Source of the DNA: Sphingobium cyanobacteriorum
GTDB lineage: Bacteria > Pseudomonadota > Alphaproteobacteria > Sphingomonadales > Sphingomonadaceae
NCBI RefSeq assembly: GCF_030580935.1
Contig: NZ_JAUQOM010000001.1
Coordinates: forward strand, 186,001 to 250,000
DNA: 64,000 nt
Direction: 5' to 3'
Positions 25,098 to 36,368 of this stretch are shown here, piece after piece. The position numbers and the translations under genes are program-made. The first letter of the stretch is position 1, and every line of letters begins with the position of its first letter. The notes under the pieces are model-generated. The model was not told where the DNA came from and did no database searches. It saw only the letters and a list, made by a program, of their open reading frames with translations.

Positions 25098-26137
25098 CCC
25101 CCATACCTCGTCAGCATGAGGAAGCCCGACACCAGGAACACGAAGAACAGCGAGGTCGGCAGAAATATTTTCCAGCCAAGCCGCATCAATTGGTCATAAC
25201 GGTAGCGGGGCACCGTCGCCTTTACCCAGGAGAAGACGAAGAAGAAGAAGAGTATCTTGGCAAACAGCCAGAGGATGCCGGGCACATAATAGAGCGGCGC
25301 CCAGTCGACCGGCGGCAGATAGCCGCCCCAGAACAGGATCGCGTTCAGCGCGCACATCAGGATGACGTTGGCATATTCGCCCAGCCAGTAGAGCGCGAAG
25401 GCCATGGACGAATATTCGGTCTGATAGCCCGCAACCAGCTCGCTTTCCGCTTCGGTCAGATCGAAGGGCGCGCGCGCGGTTTCGGCCATGGCGCTGATCA
25501 GGAACATGATCGCCATCGGGAACAGCAGCGGGTTAAAGCCGTTGCCGTTGAGGAAGCCATAATAGCCCTTCTGGCTTTCCACAATCGCGGTCAGGTTGAA
25601 ACTGCCCGCCCACAGCACAACGCAGATCAGGATGAAGCCGATCGAGACTTCATAGCTGATCATCTGCGCACTGGCGCGGATCGCCGAATAGAAGGGATAT
25701 TTGGAGTTGGACGCCCAGCCCGCCAGGACGATGCCATAGACACCCAGCGACGAGATGGCGAGAATGTAGAGCAGGCCGACATTGATGTCCGCCAGCACCA
25801 CGCCGACCTGGAACGGCACCACCGCCCAAGCCAACAACGCGACCGTGAAGGTGATGATCGGCGCGATCAGGAACAGCGCCTTGTTCGACGCTGAAGGGAC
25901 GATGGTTTCCTGGAGGAAAACCTTGGCGCCGTCCGCAAAGGACTGGAGCAGGCCGAAGGGACCAACCACGTTCGGCCCGCGCCGCAGCGCCATCGCTGCC
26001 CAGATCTTGCGATCGGCATAGATAAGCATCGCCACCGCCAGCATGACCGGCAGCGCGATCAGCAGGATGCCGATGATGGTCGAGAGGAACCAGGCGCCTT
26101 CGAACGGCAGGCCAAGATTTTGGAAGAAAGCAGTCAC
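25094..26137 (-). CDS. nuoH: NADH-quinone oxidoreductase subunit H
   Basis: This 347-residue membrane subunit forms much of the quinone-binding chamber. It contains [32 protein letters not shown], the EYSIGFI-like [11 protein letters not shown] segment, and [20 protein letters not shown], all characteristic. The start is a GTG at 26137 that overlaps the nuoG stop (GTGA) and gives VTAFFQNLG; the longer frame upstream is not conserved in style. Confidence 0.97.
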   Translation of the reverse strand: MTAFFQNLGLPFEGAWFLSTIIGILLIALPVMLAVAMLIYADRKIWAAMALRRGPNVVGPFGLLQSFADGAKVFLQETIVPSASNKALFLIAPIITFTVALLAWAVVPFQVGVVLADINVGLLYILAISSLGVYGIVLAGWASNSKYPFYSAIRASAQMISYEVSIGFILICVVLWAGSFNLTAIVESQKGYYGFLNGNGFNPLLFPMAIMFLISAMAETARAPFDLTEAESELVAGYQTEYSSMAFALYWLGEYANVILMCALNAILFWGGYLPPVDWAPLYYVPGILWLFAKILFFFFVFSWVKATVPRYRYDQLMRLGWKIFLPTSLFFVFLVSGFLMLTRYGG

Positions 26138-28140
26138 TCTGCGGCCTCCGCGTAGCTCTCGCCATGGACCAGTTCCGCCGAGCATTGCTGCATCGTCGGG
26201 CTGGCGCGGCAGATGGCGTTGGTCAGGTAGAAATCCTTGATCGGCGAGGCCAGTTCGCCAGTCGCGCCGGTCGGCAGCTTGGGGACAGACCAGCCATAAT
26301 CGGCCAGCCCTTCAACGCCCAACGCAGGCACCGCCCTGATCATTTCGGCGCGCAGTTGCTCGAAGCTGTCGAACGGCAGTGTCGCGCCCATCACGTCGGA
26401 CAAGGCGCGCAGGATCGACCAGTCCTCGCGAGCATCGCCCGGCGCGAACACTGCCTTTTCGCCGCGCTGCACCCGGCCCTCCAAATTGACATAGGTGCCG
26501 GCCTTTTCGGCATAGCTCGCGCCCGGCAGGATCACGTCCGCCGCATGCGCGCCCTTGTCGCCATGATGGCCGACATAGACTTTGAAGCTGTCGGGGAAAG
26601 CGGCATAATCAACCTCGTCCGCGCCCAGCGCGAACAGCAGTTTCGGCTTGGCCGCCGCGATCGCCTTGATACCGCCTTGCGTTGCATAGCCCAGCATCAG
26701 CCCGCCCATGCGCGCCGCCGCGAAGTGCAGGACGTTATAGCCGTTCCAGCCATCCTTGATCAGGCCCAGCGTCTCGACCAGCGCCAGCGTGTCGCCATGC
26801 GCGCCATCCTTGGCCAGCACGCCGCCGCCCACGATCATCGCGGGCCGCGCCGCCTTGCCGAACGCCTCGACAACGGCGTCAGGCAACTTGCCCAGCAGCG
26901 CCGCATCATTGCCCAGCCATTCGACCTTGTAGGTCAGGTCAAACTCAGGCCCGATGCCGAAAACCTTCGCGCCCTTCTTGATCGCCTTGCGCAGCCGCGT
27001 GTTCACCAGCGGCGCTTCCCAGCGCAGATTGGTGCCGACCAGCAGGATGACGTCAGCGGTCTCCAGATCGGCCAGCGACGTGTTGAACACCACCGACGAC
27101 AGGCTCGACACGTCATAGGCCAAGCCGGTCTGACGCCCTTCGAGCATCGTCCCGCCGAGCTTCTCGACCAGCGCACGCCCTGCGAACATCGTCTCGCAAT
27201 CGAGCAGATCGCCGGCGATCGCTGCGACGCTCCCGCCATGCTGAACCGCCGCGATCGCCGCAAAAGCCTCCGCCCAGGTCGCCGGGACGAGCTTGCCGTC
27301 CTTGCGGACATAGGGCTTGTCGAGCCGCTTGCGCACCAGACCATCGACATTGTGCCGGGTCTTGTCCGACGCCCATTCCTCATTCACGTCATCATTGATG
27401 CGCGGCACCGCGCGCAGCACCTGACGGCCCCGGCTGTCGAGGCGGATGTTGGTGCCGACGGCATCCATCACGTCGATCGCATGGGTCTTTTTCAGCTCCC
27501 ACGGACGCGCCTCGAACGCGTAGGGCTTGGCGGTCAGCGCACCGACCGGGCACAAATCGACCACATTGCCCGACAGCTCGCTCTTGGCCGCATGTTCGAG
27601 ATAGGTGGTGATCTGCATATTTTCGCCGCGATAGATGGCGCCGATTTCCGGCACGCCCGCGACTTCCTCGGCAAAGCGCACGCAGCGGGTGCACTGGATG
27701 CAGCGGGTCATGACCGTCTTGACAATCGGCCCCATATTCTTCTCGGTCACTGCGCGCTTATTTTCGTCATAGCGCGACGCGCCCCGGCCATAGGCGACCG
27801 ACTGGTCCTGCAAATCGCATTCGCCGCCCTGGTCGCAAATCGGGCAATCGAGCGGATGGTTGATGAGGAGAAACTCCATCACCCCTTCGCGCGCCTTCTT
27901 GACCATTTCGCTGTCGGTGCGGATCTCCTGACCCTCGGCGGCGGGCAGCGCGCAGGACGCCTGCGGCTTGGGCGGTCCGGGCTTCACCTCGACCAGGCAC
28001 ATGCGGCAATTGCCCGCGATGGACAGCCGCTCATGATAGCAGAAGCGCGGAATTTCCTTCCCCGCCAATTCGCACGCCTGAAGGACTGTCGCGCCCGCCG
28101 GGACTTCGAGTTCTACGCCGTCTACTTTGACTTTAGGCAT
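26134..28140 (-). CDS. nuoG: NADH-quinone oxidoreductase subunit G
   Basis: This 668-residue peripheral-arm subunit has an N-terminal ferredoxin domain (CRMCLVEV), the His/Cys ligand segment [31 protein letters not shown], and a C-terminal molybdopterin-oxidoreductase-like domain without cofactor. It passes electrons from NuoF/NuoE towards NuoI. Its ATG directly follows the TAA of an inserted gene (28141-28851); normally nuoF is next. Confidence 0.97.
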   Translation of the reverse strand: MPKVKVDGVELEVPAGATVLQACELAGKEIPRFCYHERLSIAGNCRMCLVEVKPGPPKPQASCALPAAEGQEIRTDSEMVKKAREGVMEFLLINHPLDCPICDQGGECDLQDQSVAYGRGASRYDENKRAVTEKNMGPIVKTVMTRCIQCTRCVRFAEEVAGVPEIGAIYRGENMQITTYLEHAAKSELSGNVVDLCPVGALTAKPYAFEARPWELKKTHAIDVMDAVGTNIRLDSRGRQVLRAVPRINDDVNEEWASDKTRHNVDGLVRKRLDKPYVRKDGKLVPATWAEAFAAIAAVQHGGSVAAIAGDLLDCETMFAGRALVEKLGGTMLEGRQTGLAYDVSSLSSVVFNTSLADLETADVILLVGTNLRWEAPLVNTRLRKAIKKGAKVFGIGPEFDLTYKVEWLGNDAALLGKLPDAVVEAFGKAARPAMIVGGGVLAKDGAHGDTLALVETLGLIKDGWNGYNVLHFAAARMGGLMLGYATQGGIKAIAAAKPKLLFALGADEVDYAAFPDSFKVYVGHHGDKGAHAADVILPGASYAEKAGTYVNLEGRVQRGEKAVFAPGDAREDWSILRALSDVMGATLPFDSFEQLRAEMIRAVPALGVEGLADYGWSVPKLPTGATGELASPIKDFYLTNAICRASPTMQQCSAELVHGESYAEAAE

Positions 28141-28851
28141 TTAGCGCGCGACCTCCGCGGATGACTGCCGGCCGGCCTCCGCTTCGCGGTACAACGCTTC
28201 CGCGAGCAAAGCCGAGAGAACAGATTTATTCATTTTGAGCTGCGCACCCGCCGGATAGCAGGGGCCAAGAACAGGCTTCAACGCACCCAGGGCTTTGGTT
28301 TCCCCATCGCTGCCCGGCGTTGACCGAACATATGCAGCCGCTTTGGCAGTATCAGCGCGAACCGTGCATGAGCCCAAGGACATCAGCAAAAGATACTGCC
28401 CGCCTGATGCCGATGCTGGATCGGTGACAAACCGGGAAAAATCCACTTCCTTGCTGTCTACGGGCGGAGATACGTTGCCAAATTCACGCAGAAAATAGCT
28501 CCTGAAAATAGCACCACGCAGCAAATCCGAAGGCATTGCCAATTGTCCGGCGCGTAGACATTCTGATTGGGCCAACTTGGTCAGAACTTTCTTCGTCTCC
28601 GGCACCATATAGCCCAGTTCGCGATAACGCAGCGCCTCAGACGACGACGTTGCCACGATGCAGTCCGCAAATTCGTGCATTGTCAACCGTGCACGATCCG
28701 CATCGGCCAAACGTCCTCGATCTGGCACGTCCGCCGGTTTGGGACGCATGATGCGTGAGCCAAGCGGTGCCTCCATCCCACTCTGCGCGGTGGCGACCGT
28801 GCCACATACCAGGGTGAAACAAGCAATCATAAAGGCAGGGCCTTTGATCAC
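28141..28851 (-). CDS. Secreted protein with a duplicated Cys-containing domain, inserted between nuoF and nuoG
   Basis: The 236-residue product has a signal peptide (about 1-23, ending VATAQ). Two segments align with each other: residues 58-120 (F-A-D-C64-I-V ... E-C98-L-R-A-G-Q-L-A-M ... [11 protein letters not shown]) and 156-221 (L-G-S-C162-T-V ... P-C198-Y-P-A-G-A-Q-L-K-M ... [10 protein letters not shown]). Each has a Cys pair about 35 residues apart. I recall similar secreted proteins of unknown function from sphingomonads. The GTG start overlaps the nuoF stop (GTGA). GC is lower: 29 of 60 at 28441-28500. Function unknown. Confidence 0.8.
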   Translation of the reverse strand: MIKGPAFMIACFTLVCGTVATAQSGMEAPLGSRIMRPKPADVPDRGRLADADRARLTMHEFADCIVATSSSEALRYRELGYMVPETKKVLTKLAQSECLRAGQLAMPSDLLRGAIFRSYFLREFGNVSPPVDSKEVDFSRFVTDPASASGGQYLLLMSLGSCTVRADTAKAAAYVRSTPGSDGETKALGALKPVLGPCYPAGAQLKMNKSVLSALLAEALYREAEAGRQSSAEVAR

Positions 28852-30179
28852 TCCGCCGCCTCCATCACAGGCGCGCCGCGCTCGTTGATCCGCCGCTCGA
28901 TTTCCGGGCGGAAGTGCCGGATCAGCCCCTGGATCGGCCAGGCCGCTGCGTCGCCGAGCGCGCAGATGGTGTGGCCTTCGACCTGCTTGGTCACCTGATG
29001 CAGCATGTCGATTTCGGACAGGTCGGCGTCGCCGGTGCGCAGCCGTTCCATCACCCTCCACATCCAGCCTGTGCCTTCGCGGCAAGGCGTGCACTGGCCG
29101 CAGCTCTCATGCTTGTAGAAATAGGACAGCCGGGAAATGGCGCGGACGATGTCGGTGGACTTGTCCATGACGATGACGGCGGCGGTGCCAAGGCCCGAAC
29201 CCAGCGCCTTCAACCCGTCGAAATCCATCGGCGCGTCCATGATTTCCCGCGCGGGGACCAAGGGCACCGACGATCCGCCGGGGATGACCGCCAGCAAATT
29301 GTCCCAGCCGCCGCGAATACCGCCGCAATGGCGGTCGATCAGTTCGCGGAACGGGATCGACATGCTTTCCTCGACCACGCAGGGCTTGTTCACATGGCCG
29401 CTGATCTGGAACAGCTTGGTGCCGCGATTATTCTCGCGTCCGAAGCCGTTGAACCAGGCCGCGCCGCGCCGCAGGATCGTCGGGCTGACCGCGATGCTCT
29501 CGACATTGTTGACCGTGGTGGGGCAACCATAGAGGCCCGCGCCCGCCGGGAAAGGCGGCTTCAGGCGGGGCTGGCCCTTCTTGCCCTCCAGGCTTTCGAT
29601 CTGCGCGGTTTCCTCCCCGCAGATGTATGCGCCTGCGCCGCGATGGACGAACACGTCGAAATCATAGCCCGACCCGCAGGCATTCTTGCCTAGAAACCCC
29701 TTGGCGTAGGCCTGCTCGACGGCGGCGAATAGCACCTTGGCTTCGTAGATGAACTCGCCGCGAATATAGATGTACGCCGCGCGCGCGCGCATCGCGAAAC
29801 CGGCGATCAGCGCGCCTTCGATCAGCTTGTGCGGATCGTGGCGGATGATCTCGCGGTCCTTGCATGAACCGGGTTCGGATTCGTCGGCGTTGATGACCAG
29901 GAAGCTGGGACGGCCATCCTTGCTTTCCTTGGGCATGAAGCTCCACTTCATGCCGGTCGGGAAGCCCGCGCCGCCACGGCCGCGCAGGTTCGACGCCTTG
30001 ATGATGTCGATGATGGCGTCCTGCCCCAACGCCATCAGCGCCTTGGTATTGTCCCAGTCACCGCGCTTCATGGCGGCGTCGATGCCCCAGTCCTGAAAGC
30101 CGTGGACGTTGGTGAAGATGCGGTCCTTGTCGGCGAGCGGGCCGACGAACGGAGCCGATGCTGCGGGTGCGTCGGTCAT
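28848..30179 (-). CDS. nuoF: NADH-quinone oxidoreductase subunit F
   Basis: This 443-residue subunit binds NADH and [20 protein letters not shown] (FMN/NADH loop), the [12 protein letters not shown] segment, and [12 protein letters not shown] with a further Cys near TICALGD for cluster N3. I choose the ATG at 30179, which overlaps the nuoE stop (ATGA), over a TTG two codons upstream. Confidence 0.97.
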   Translation of the reverse strand: MTDAPAASAPFVGPLADKDRIFTNVHGFQDWGIDAAMKRGDWDNTKALMALGQDAIIDIIKASNLRGRGGAGFPTGMKWSFMPKESKDGRPSFLVINADESEPGSCKDREIIRHDPHKLIEGALIAGFAMRARAAYIYIRGEFIYEAKVLFAAVEQAYAKGFLGKNACGSGYDFDVFVHRGAGAYICGEETAQIESLEGKKGQPRLKPPFPAGAGLYGCPTTVNNVESIAVSPTILRRGAAWFNGFGRENNRGTKLFQISGHVNKPCVVEESMSIPFRELIDRHCGGIRGGWDNLLAVIPGGSSVPLVPAREIMDAPMDFDGLKALGSGLGTAAVIVMDKSTDIVRAISRLSYFYKHESCGQCTPCREGTGWMWRVMERLRTGDADLSEIDMLHQVTKQVEGHTICALGDAAAWPIQGLIRHFRPEIERRINERGAPVMEAAE

Positions 30180-30844
30180 GCCCAATCCCCCCGATAATCG
30201 TGATTTTCCGTGACCATCTCTTTCAGCGTCGTCGGGCCGCCTTCGGGGCAGCTCGTCTGGCGGTCGATCTGCGGACCGATCCTGGGCTGGCCACCGGCGG
30301 CGAGCGTTTCCAGCACCGCGCTCATGCTGTCATAGGTCAGGTCTTCATAATTATCGTCGTTGATCTGCACCATCGGCGCATTGGCGCAGGCGCCCAGGCA
30401 CTCGACTTCGGTCAGCGTGAACAGGCCGTCAGGCGTCGTCGCGCCCTTGACCAGCCCCTTATTCTTGCAGGCCGCAAACACATCGTCGGAGCCGCGCAAC
30501 ATGCAGGGCGTCGTGCCGCACACCTGCACATGATAGCGGCCGACGGGCGCGAGATTGTACATGGTGTAGAAGGTCGCGACTTCATAGACGCGCATATAGG
30601 GCATATCGAGCTGACGGCCGATATATTCCATCACCGGCACGGGCAGCCACCCTTGCGTCTGCGTCTCCGCGCCGACCTGCCGCTGGGCGAGATCGAGCAG
30701 CGGCATGACAGCGGACTGCTGACGACCGGCGGGATAGCGGGCGATGATGGTTTTTACCTGCTCGGCATTCTCCGCCGTCCACGCGAAATTGCCCCAGCGC
30801 GCGCGGGTTTCGGCTTCATCGGGAATATGGGGTGCGTCAGCCAT
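30176..30844 (-). CDS. nuoE: NADH-quinone oxidoreductase subunit E
   Basis: This 222-residue thioredoxin-fold subunit has the N1a [2Fe-2S] ligands in CGTTPC and CLGACANAP. The tail after the second pair is about 50 residues long ([20 protein letters not shown]...), typical of alphaproteobacterial NuoE. Its ATG shares a base with the TAA of an inserted gene (TAATG). Confidence 0.96.
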   Translation of the reverse strand: MADAPHIPDEAETRARWGNFAWTAENAEQVKTIIARYPAGRQQSAVMPLLDLAQRQVGAETQTQGWLPVPVMEYIGRQLDMPYMRVYEVATFYTMYNLAPVGRYHVQVCGTTPCMLRGSDDVFAACKNKGLVKGATTPDGLFTLTEVECLGACANAPMVQINDDNYEDLTYDSMSAVLETLAAGGQPRIGPQIDRQTSCPEGGPTTLKEMVTENHDYRGDWA

Positions 30845-31377
30845 TATGTAGTCACCAAAGGATTGATTGATTCCCCAAAAACTTCACGAAGTTTTTCGTC
30901 ACACGGTCCAGATGCAACAGGAACGTCATCGCCATTAGAATTCATACAAAGAACCCGAACCGCCTCAGTGCCAACGATCCCAAATATCATCGCTTGAGGG
31001 GTAGTTTGCCCCATACGCAAGCGAGTAACCGCCAATTTATGCGATGCTGTTGAGACATACACACTCTCAGCGGTAACGGCTCTCTGCTCCTGAGGAACGC
31101 CAGCGGCATCCCAATGCGGCTTGGCCTTTAACTTCACTCGCTCCAACGTCCAAGCCTCAAGGTTCTTCAAGAACTCTGGAGACATATCTGCATCAGTTAC
31201 ACCTTCAGCATCTTGGCGCGAAACTAAGGTCTGGATGTCAGAAACGGATGCTAGCTCCTTGCGAGGCAATTCAGACCCATTTGCAACTTCGCCAGAGACG
31301 CGACCAACATACTTCGCAAGTGGGATGACTATCACCATTCCCGCTAACGTTAAGAGAAGGTTTTTTGTGACCTTCAC
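30844..31377 (-). CDS. Membrane-anchored protein of unknown function inserted between nuoD and nuoE
   Basis: The 177-residue product starts with a hydrophobic helix (residues 6-22, [17 protein letters not shown]) that is a signal anchor or signal peptide. The rest is polar, with two cysteines (Cys144 and Cys159). I recognise no family. The GTG start overlaps the nuoD stop (GTGA at 31377-31374) and the stop shares a base with nuoE. Base use departs clearly from the neighbours: 28 G/C of 60 at 31141-31200. Likely an acquired gene carried in line with the nuo operon. Confidence 0.78.
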   Translation of the reverse strand: MKVTKNLLLTLAGMVIVIPLAKYVGRVSGEVANGSELPRKELASVSDIQTLVSRQDAEGVTDADMSPEFLKNLEAWTLERVKLKAKPHWDAAGVPQEQRAVTAESVYVSTASHKLAVTRLRMGQTTPQAMIFGIVGTEAVRVLCMNSNGDDVPVASGPCDEKLREVFGESINPLVTT

Positions 31378-32609
31378 CGGTCACACTCCCCGAACACGAT
31401 GTCCATCGCGCCCAGCACGGCGGTGGTGTCGGCGAGCATGTGGCCCTTCATCATGAAGTCCATCGCCTGGAGGTGCGAGAAGGCGGTCGGGCGGATCTTG
31501 CAGCGATAGGGTTTGTTGCTGCCGTCCGCGACCAGATAGACGCCGAATTCGCCCTTGGGGCTTTCGGTCGCGACATAGACTTCACCTGCGGGCACATGGA
31601 AGCCCTCGGTATAGAGTTTGAAGTGGTGGATCAGCGCTTCCATCGAGCGCTTCATCTCGCCGCGCTTGGGCGGCGACACCTTGCGGTCGAAGCTGGCGAT
31701 CGGCCCTTCCGGCATCTCGTTCAAACACTGTTTCATGATCCGCGCGGACTGGCGGACTTCCTCGACGCGCACCATGAAGCGGTCATAGCAGTCATAGTTG
31801 GTGCCGACCGGCACGTCGAACTCCATCCGGTCATAGACGTCGTAAGGCTGCGCCTTGCGGATGTCCCACGGGATGCCGGAGCCGCGGATCATCGGGCCGG
31901 AAAAGCCCCATTTCAGCGCATCTTCCTTCGACACGATGGCGATGTCGACGTTGCGCTGCTTGAAGATGCGGTTGTCGACCACCAGGCTCATCGCATCCTC
32001 GAAGAGCCTCGGTAATCTCGTGTCGAGCCAGTCGGCAATGTCGGTCAAAAGCTTGAGCGGCACGTCCTGATGGACACCGCCCGGCCGGAAATAAGCCGAG
32101 TGCATCCGCGCGCCCGACGCGCGCTCGAAGAAGTTGAGGCAATCCTCGCGAATCTCGAACAGCCACAGGTTGGGCGTCATCGCGCCCACGTCCATGACGT
32201 GCGAACCCAGGTTGAGCATATGATTGCAGATGCGCGTCAGTTCCGCAAAGAACACGCGCAGATATTGCGCGCGCAGCGGCACTTCCAGGTTCAGCAGCTT
32301 TTCGATCGCCAGCACATAGCTATGCTCCATGCCGAGCGGCGAACAGTAATCCAGCCGGTCGAAATAGGGCAGCGCCTGCAAATAGGTCTTATATTCGATC
32401 AGCTTTTCGGTGCCGCGATGCAGCAGCCCGACATGCGGGTCGCAGCGTTCGACGATTTCGCCGTCCAGTTCCATCACCAGACGCAGCACACCGTGCGCGG
32501 CGGGATGCTGCGGGCCGAAGTTGATCGTGTAGTTCTGGATTTCCGTGTCGCCATAGGTGGGGTCGGCGGCGTCGGTATGATGATCCAGCTTTTCGAGATA
32601 ATCGGACAT
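31374..32609 (-). CDS. nuoD: NADH-quinone oxidoreductase subunit D
   Basis: This 411-residue 49-kDa-type subunit lines the quinone pocket. It has the N-terminal loop [34 protein letters not shown], and the C-terminal [28 protein letters not shown]. It is separate from nuoC rather than fused. nuoC overlaps its ATG by one base. Confidence 0.97.
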   Translation of the reverse strand: MSDYLEKLDHHTDAADPTYGDTEIQNYTINFGPQHPAAHGVLRLVMELDGEIVERCDPHVGLLHRGTEKLIEYKTYLQALPYFDRLDYCSPLGMEHSYVLAIEKLLNLEVPLRAQYLRVFFAELTRICNHMLNLGSHVMDVGAMTPNLWLFEIREDCLNFFERASGARMHSAYFRPGGVHQDVPLKLLTDIADWLDTRLPRLFEDAMSLVVDNRIFKQRNVDIAIVSKEDALKWGFSGPMIRGSGIPWDIRKAQPYDVYDRMEFDVPVGTNYDCYDRFMVRVEEVRQSARIMKQCLNEMPEGPIASFDRKVSPPKRGEMKRSMEALIHHFKLYTEGFHVPAGEVYVATESPKGEFGVYLVADGSNKPYRCKIRPTAFSHLQAMDFMMKGHMLADTTAVLGAMDIVFGECDR

Positions 32610-33415
32610 TATGCCTTGTCCTCCGGCTTGGCGGCGCCCTTGCCTTCATCCGTCGCGGACACAGGCTTTGCGGGCGCGTCCGCCGACTTGACCTCAGCCG
32701 CCTTGTTCGCCGCTTCGCCAGCGCCGGTATCGGCCTTCTTCCCGGTCGTCTTGGGCGTGGAGGCTGCGGGGGACGCAGCAGGCGTCGGCGCGCCCGGCGC
32801 TTCGCCCTTCGCCTTCTCATCGCCCGGCAGAATATAGTCCGCGCCTTCCCACGGGCTCATGAAATCGAAGCTGCGGAAATCCTGGGCCAGCTTCACCGGC
32901 TCATAGACGACGCGCTTGTCCTCCTCGGAATAGCGCAGCTCGACATAGCCGGTCAGCGGGAAGTCCTTGCGCTGCGGATGCCCCTTGAACCCATAGTCGG
33001 TCAGGATGCGGCGCAGGTCGGTATTGCCGTCGAACACGACGCCATACATGTCGAACACTTCGCGCTCCAGCCAGCCGGCGACCGGCCAGAGATGCGTGAC
33101 GGTGGGAACCGGCATGTCCTCGTCAGTGCTCACCTTCACCCGCACGCGATGATTCCGCGTGACGCTGAGCAGATGATAGACGACCTCGAACCGCTCCGGG
33201 CGGTCGGGATAATCGACGCCGGCAATTTCCATCAATTGCTGATAATGGCCCATGTCGCGCAGCAGGGCCATGGCATTGGCCAGTTCCGCGCGCGCGACGA
33301 TCAGGGTCAGCTCATCGGCATGGTCGACGGTTTCGATCAGCATGGCACCCAGCAGCGCGCCGATTTCATCGGCAATGCCCTGAGGGTTCATGATCCTGGG
33401 TGCAGAATGGCCCAT
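32609..33415 (-). CDS. nuoC: NADH-quinone oxidoreductase subunit C with long low-complexity tail
   Basis: The first 200 residues are a standard 30-kDa subunit: [70 protein letters not shown]. After [15 protein letters not shown], where the family normally ends, come about 65 residues of Ala, Pro, Lys, Thr and Glu ([14 protein letters not shown]...), probably disordered. The ATG at 33415 lies one base after the nuoB stop and gives [13 protein letters not shown]; a TTG upstream would lie inside nuoB. Confidence 0.95.
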   Translation of the reverse strand: MGHSAPRIMNPQGIADEIGALLGAMLIETVDHADELTLIVARAELANAMALLRDMGHYQQLMEIAGVDYPDRPERFEVVYHLLSVTRNHRVRVKVSTDEDMPVPTVTHLWPVAGWLEREVFDMYGVVFDGNTDLRRILTDYGFKGHPQRKDFPLTGYVELRYSEEDKRVVYEPVKLAQDFRSFDFMSPWEGADYILPGDEKAKGEAPGAPTPAASPAASTPKTTGKKADTGAGEAANKAAEVKSADAPAKPVSATDEGKGAAKPEDKA

Positions 33416-33416
33416 A

Positions 33417-33971
33417 TTAACGCTCAATCGTCCCGATCCGGCGGATTTTCCGCTGCAACTGCATCACGCCATAGAGCAGGGCTTCAGCGGTCGGCGGACA
33501 CCCCGGCACATAGATGTCGACCGGCACGATCCGGTCGCAGCCGCGTACTACCGAATAGCTATAGTGATAATAGCCGCCGCCATTGGCGCAACTGCCCATC
33601 GAAATCACATATTTCGGATTGGACATCTGATCGTAAACCTTGCGCAACGCAGGAGCCATCTTGTTGCACAGCGTGCCCGCGACGATCATCACGTCGGATT
33701 GACGCGGGGAGGCGCGCGGCGCGACGCCGAAGCGTTCCATGTCGTAGCGGGGCATGTTGACGTGGATCATCTCCACAGCGCAGCAGGCCAGGCCAAAGGT
33801 CATCCACCAGAGCGACCCGGTGCGCGCCCACTGAAACAGTTCCTCGGTCGAGGTGATCAGGAAGCCCTTGTCATTCACTTCGCTGTTGAGCGAATTGAAG
33901 AAATCCTGATCGGGCTGCGTCCCTTGCGCGGGCAAGGTGCCGGGCGCAGGGCTATAGAGTTCTACTCCCAA
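33417..33971 (-). CDS. nuoB: NADH-quinone oxidoreductase subunit B, probable TTG start
   Basis: This subunit binds cluster N2 through CCAVEM, GTLC, GSC and VPGCPP, all seen. The family pattern [32 protein letters not shown] is intact. I choose a TTG at 33971 ([11 protein letters not shown], 184 residues), which overlaps the nuoA stop region and has GAAGGGAG about 8 bases upstream. A GTG at 33992 would add seven residues but has no ribosome binding site. Confidence 0.95.
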   Translation of the reverse strand: MGVELYSPAPGTLPAQGTQPDQDFFNSLNSEVNDKGFLITSTEELFQWARTGSLWWMTFGLACCAVEMIHVNMPRYDMERFGVAPRASPRQSDVMIVAGTLCNKMAPALRKVYDQMSNPKYVISMGSCANGGGYYHYSYSVVRGCDRIVPVDIYVPGCPPTAEALLYGVMQLQRKIRRIGTIER

Positions 33972-34336
33972 TCGAGTGCTCCCTTCTTCCACGCATAGAC
34001 GAGGCCGAGCACCAGCTCCGCTATAAAGATCATCATCGTCGCCCAGCCGGCCCAGCCGATCTGGTCGAGGCTTACGGCCCAGGGAAACAGGAACGCCGCT
34101 TCAAGATCGAAGATGATGAAGAGGATGGCGACCAGATAGAAGCGCACGTCGAACTGGCTGCGCGGCTCTTCGAACGCGGGGAAGCCGCATTCATATTCGC
34201 TGAGCTTGGCGGGGTCGGGCTTGTGCGCGCCGGTCAGGCGACCCACCAGCATCGGCAGAAAGACGAACGCGCTGGAGAGCAGCAGCGCGACCCCAAGAAA
34301 GATCAGGATCGGCAGATATTGGGCAAGATCGACCAA
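33962..34336 (-). CDS. nuoA: NADH-quinone oxidoreductase subunit A
   Basis: This 124-residue protein has three membrane helices and the conserved loop [32 protein letters not shown]. It is the first gene of the complex I operon, which runs leftward to nuoN. The start is a TTG (34336) preceded by AGGGGAT at a good distance. No other start fits the family's short N-terminus better. Confidence 0.96.
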   Translation of the reverse strand: MVDLAQYLPILIFLGVALLLSSAFVFLPMLVGRLTGAHKPDPAKLSEYECGFPAFEEPRSQFDVRFYLVAILFIIFDLEAAFLFPWAVSLDQIGWAGWATMMIFIAELVLGLVYAWKKGALDWE

Positions 34337-34429
34337 CGTTATCCCCTGGGCGAAAAGGTTGTGGGGGCGCTTTAGGCGCGCTGCATATGCGAAGCAAGGG
34401 GCCTAAAGGCTGAGAATGAATCGCAAAAT

Positions 34430-34454
34430 GGCCAAGTGGCTGAACCGCTTGGCC
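34430..34454 (-). terminator. Likely terminator of suhB, upstream of nuoA
   Basis: GGCCAAG (34430-34436) and CTTGGCC (34448-34454) form a perfect 7-base stem. Read on the minus strand the stem is followed by ATTTTG. It lies 11 bases after suhB and about 95 before nuoA, so it would separate the two transcripts. The rest of this 128-base gap shows no gene and should hold the nuo promoter; I recognise no clear -35/-10 pair. Confidence 0.55.
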
Positions 34455-34464
34455 TAGATGGACC

Positions 34465-35280
34465 TTAGCGCAGGGCGTTGGCGACCAGCTTGTGCAATTT
34501 GCTGTGGATCGCGTCATTGCCCGCAATCACTTCCTTGCGCTCGATTGGCTGGTCGCCGCCCCGGAAATCGCTGGTGAAACCGCCGGCTTCGCGCACCAGC
34601 AACAGGCCGGCGGCAACGTCCCAGGGCTGAAGGCCGCTTTCCCAATAGCCGTCATAGCGGCCCGATGCGACATGGGCGAGATCGAGCGAGGCCGCGCCAA
34701 AGCGGCGGATGCCCGCGACAGACGGCGCGACCGCGCCGAAGATTCGGGTCCATTGCGCCATGTCGCCATGCCCCATGAACGGGATGCCGGTCGCGATGAT
34801 GCAGTCGCCCAGGTCGCGGCGGGCCGAGACGCGAAGCCGCTGGTCATGCCGCCAGGCGCCCCGGCTCTTTTCCGCCCAATAGCTTTCGTCGGTGACGGGC
34901 TGGTAGATGAGGCCGGTGGTCACTTCGCGCTTCGTACCACCGAACAGCGGCTCCTCGACCGCGATCGAGATAGCAAAATGCGGGATGCCATGCAGAAAGT
35001 TGGTGGTGCCGTCGAGCGGATCGATGATCCAGCGCGGCTTGGCAGGATCGCCAGCGATCTCGCCCCCTTCCTCCAGCAGGAAACCCCAGTCCGGGCGCGC
35101 CTTCTGCAACTCTTCAACCAGTGTCTTTTCGGCCTGATGGTCGGCCTTGGACACGAAATCCGCCGGCCCCTTGCGGCTGACCTGGAGATGCTCGACCTCG
35201 CCAAAGTCGCGGCGAAGCTTGCTGCCCGCCTTGCGCGCGGCGCGCTCCATGACGGTAAGAAGGCCGGAATGCGATGCCAT
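34465..35280 (-). CDS. suhB: Inositol monophosphatase family protein (SuhB-like)
   Basis: This 271-residue Mg-dependent phosphatase has the two family signatures, DPLDGTTNFLHGIPHF and WDVAAGLLLVREAGG, plus the Glu in LLEEGGE. It hydrolyses inositol-1-phosphate or related sugar phosphates; SuhB in E. coli also acts in rRNA antitermination. I choose the ATG at 35280 (MASHSGLLTVMERAARKAG) with GGAGA upstream; the longer frame is Arg/Cys-rich and not family-like. The gene lies downstream of a small secreted-protein gene and efp. Confidence 0.94.
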   Translation of the reverse strand: MASHSGLLTVMERAARKAGSKLRRDFGEVEHLQVSRKGPADFVSKADHQAEKTLVEELQKARPDWGFLLEEGGEIAGDPAKPRWIIDPLDGTTNFLHGIPHFAISIAVEEPLFGGTKREVTTGLIYQPVTDESYWAEKSRGAWRHDQRLRVSARRDLGDCIIATGIPFMGHGDMAQWTRIFGAVAPSVAGIRRFGAASLDLAHVASGRYDGYWESGLQPWDVAAGLLLVREAGGFTSDFRGGDQPIERKEVIAGNDAIHSKLHKLVANALR

Positions 35281-35318
35281 ATCATGTCTCCGCCGCCCGC
35301 ATGGGGCGGCCTGTCTGG

Positions 35319-35687
35319 TTATTTCTTCGGGACGGGCGCGGTGGCAGGAGCGGACGGACGATAGCCGCACACGCCCGCGATCACGACCAGCATCTGCGAC
35401 GCATCCTTGCGATCGACCTTGCCGGCATTGGCGGCGATCACCTCGTCTGTCGCTTCGCTGACCTTGGCCACCGCGTTGGAATAGAGGCAGTCGAACAATG
35501 CGTTCTTGACCGGCTGGTCGACGGCGTTCGACTGGAGCGCACTGGTGATGACGCGCAGGACCTGCGCGGCATTTTCGATCTGCGCCCTGGTCGGCCGCGC
35601 CGGGCGCGCGGCCTGGGCATGGAGCGCAGCCGGCAGCAGCGCGACCGGCAGGACCGCGGCCAGCGCCATGCTGCGCGCCCGGCCCAT
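35319..35687 (-). CDS. Small periplasmic protein of unknown function
   Basis: The 122-residue precursor has a signal peptide (residues about 1-24, ending LHAQA), a Pro/Ala/Arg linker, and a helical domain with two cysteines (DCLYSNAV and GVCGYRP). The end is Pro/Ala/Lys-rich. The ATG shares its A with the efp stop (TGATG), so it is coupled to efp, and suhB follows. I recognise no family. Confidence 0.8.
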   Translation of the reverse strand: MGRARSMALAAVLPVALLPAALHAQAARPARPTRAQIENAAQVLRVITSALQSNAVDQPVKNALFDCLYSNAVAKVSEATDEVIAANAGKVDRKDASQMLVVIAGVCGYRPSAPATAPVPKK

Positions 35688-36250
35688 CAGTCGGCCCGCT
35701 TCACATATTCGCGGGCATAGACGTCAACGACGATGCGCGTGCCGCTGACGATATGCGGCGGCACCATGACGCGCACGCCATTGTCGAGGATCGCGGGCTT
35801 GTAGCTGGCCGAGGCGGTCTGGCCCTTTACCACGGCGTCGGCCTCCACGACCGTCGCTTCGATGGTTTCGGGCAACTGAACGCTGATCGGGCGCTCTTCA
35901 TACATTTCGAGTACGACCATCATGCCGTCCTGAAGGAAGGCCGCGGCGTCACCCAGCAGTTCGGCGGGCAGGTTGATCTGCTCATAGGTTTCCTGATCCA
36001 TGAAAACGAGCATGTCGCCTTCGGCATAGAGATACTGGAAATCCTTGGTGTCGAGGCGGATGCGCTCGACGCTTTCGGCGGATCGGAAGCGGACGTTGTT
36101 CTTGCGACCGTCGATCAGGTTTTTCAGTTCCACCTGCATATAGGCGCCACCCTTGCCGGGCTGGGTGTGCTGAATCTTGACAGCGCGCCACAGGCCGCCC
36201 TCATATTCGATATTGTTGCCGGGACGGATGTCCACGCCGCTGATCTTCAT
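35687..36250 (-). CDS. efp: Elongation factor P
   Basis: This 187-residue translation factor rescues ribosomes stalled on polyproline. It starts [21 protein letters not shown] and has the loop [12 protein letters not shown], whose Lys is the residue modified by EpmA in many bacteria. The three beta-barrel domains are complete and the C-terminal [17 protein letters not shown] ending is normal. I choose the ATG at 36250 from the family start. Confidence 0.96.
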   Translation of the reverse strand: MKISGVDIRPGNNIEYEGGLWRAVKIQHTQPGKGGAYMQVELKNLIDGRKNNVRFRSAESVERIRLDTKDFQYLYAEGDMLVFMDQETYEQINLPAELLGDAAAFLQDGMMVVLEMYEERPISVQLPETIEATVVEADAVVKGQTASASYKPAILDNGVRVMVPPHIVSGTRIVVDVYAREYVKRAD

Positions 36251-36368
36251 GGGAAGAGCCTGCCTATATGTCTGAATGTGGAAAAGAGCCGGCCTCTTGG
36301 AGGCTGGCCGCGCCTTTACATCTGGAAGGGTGCGAGGGCAAGAGGGGCGTGCACGGACAAGGCGGGCG

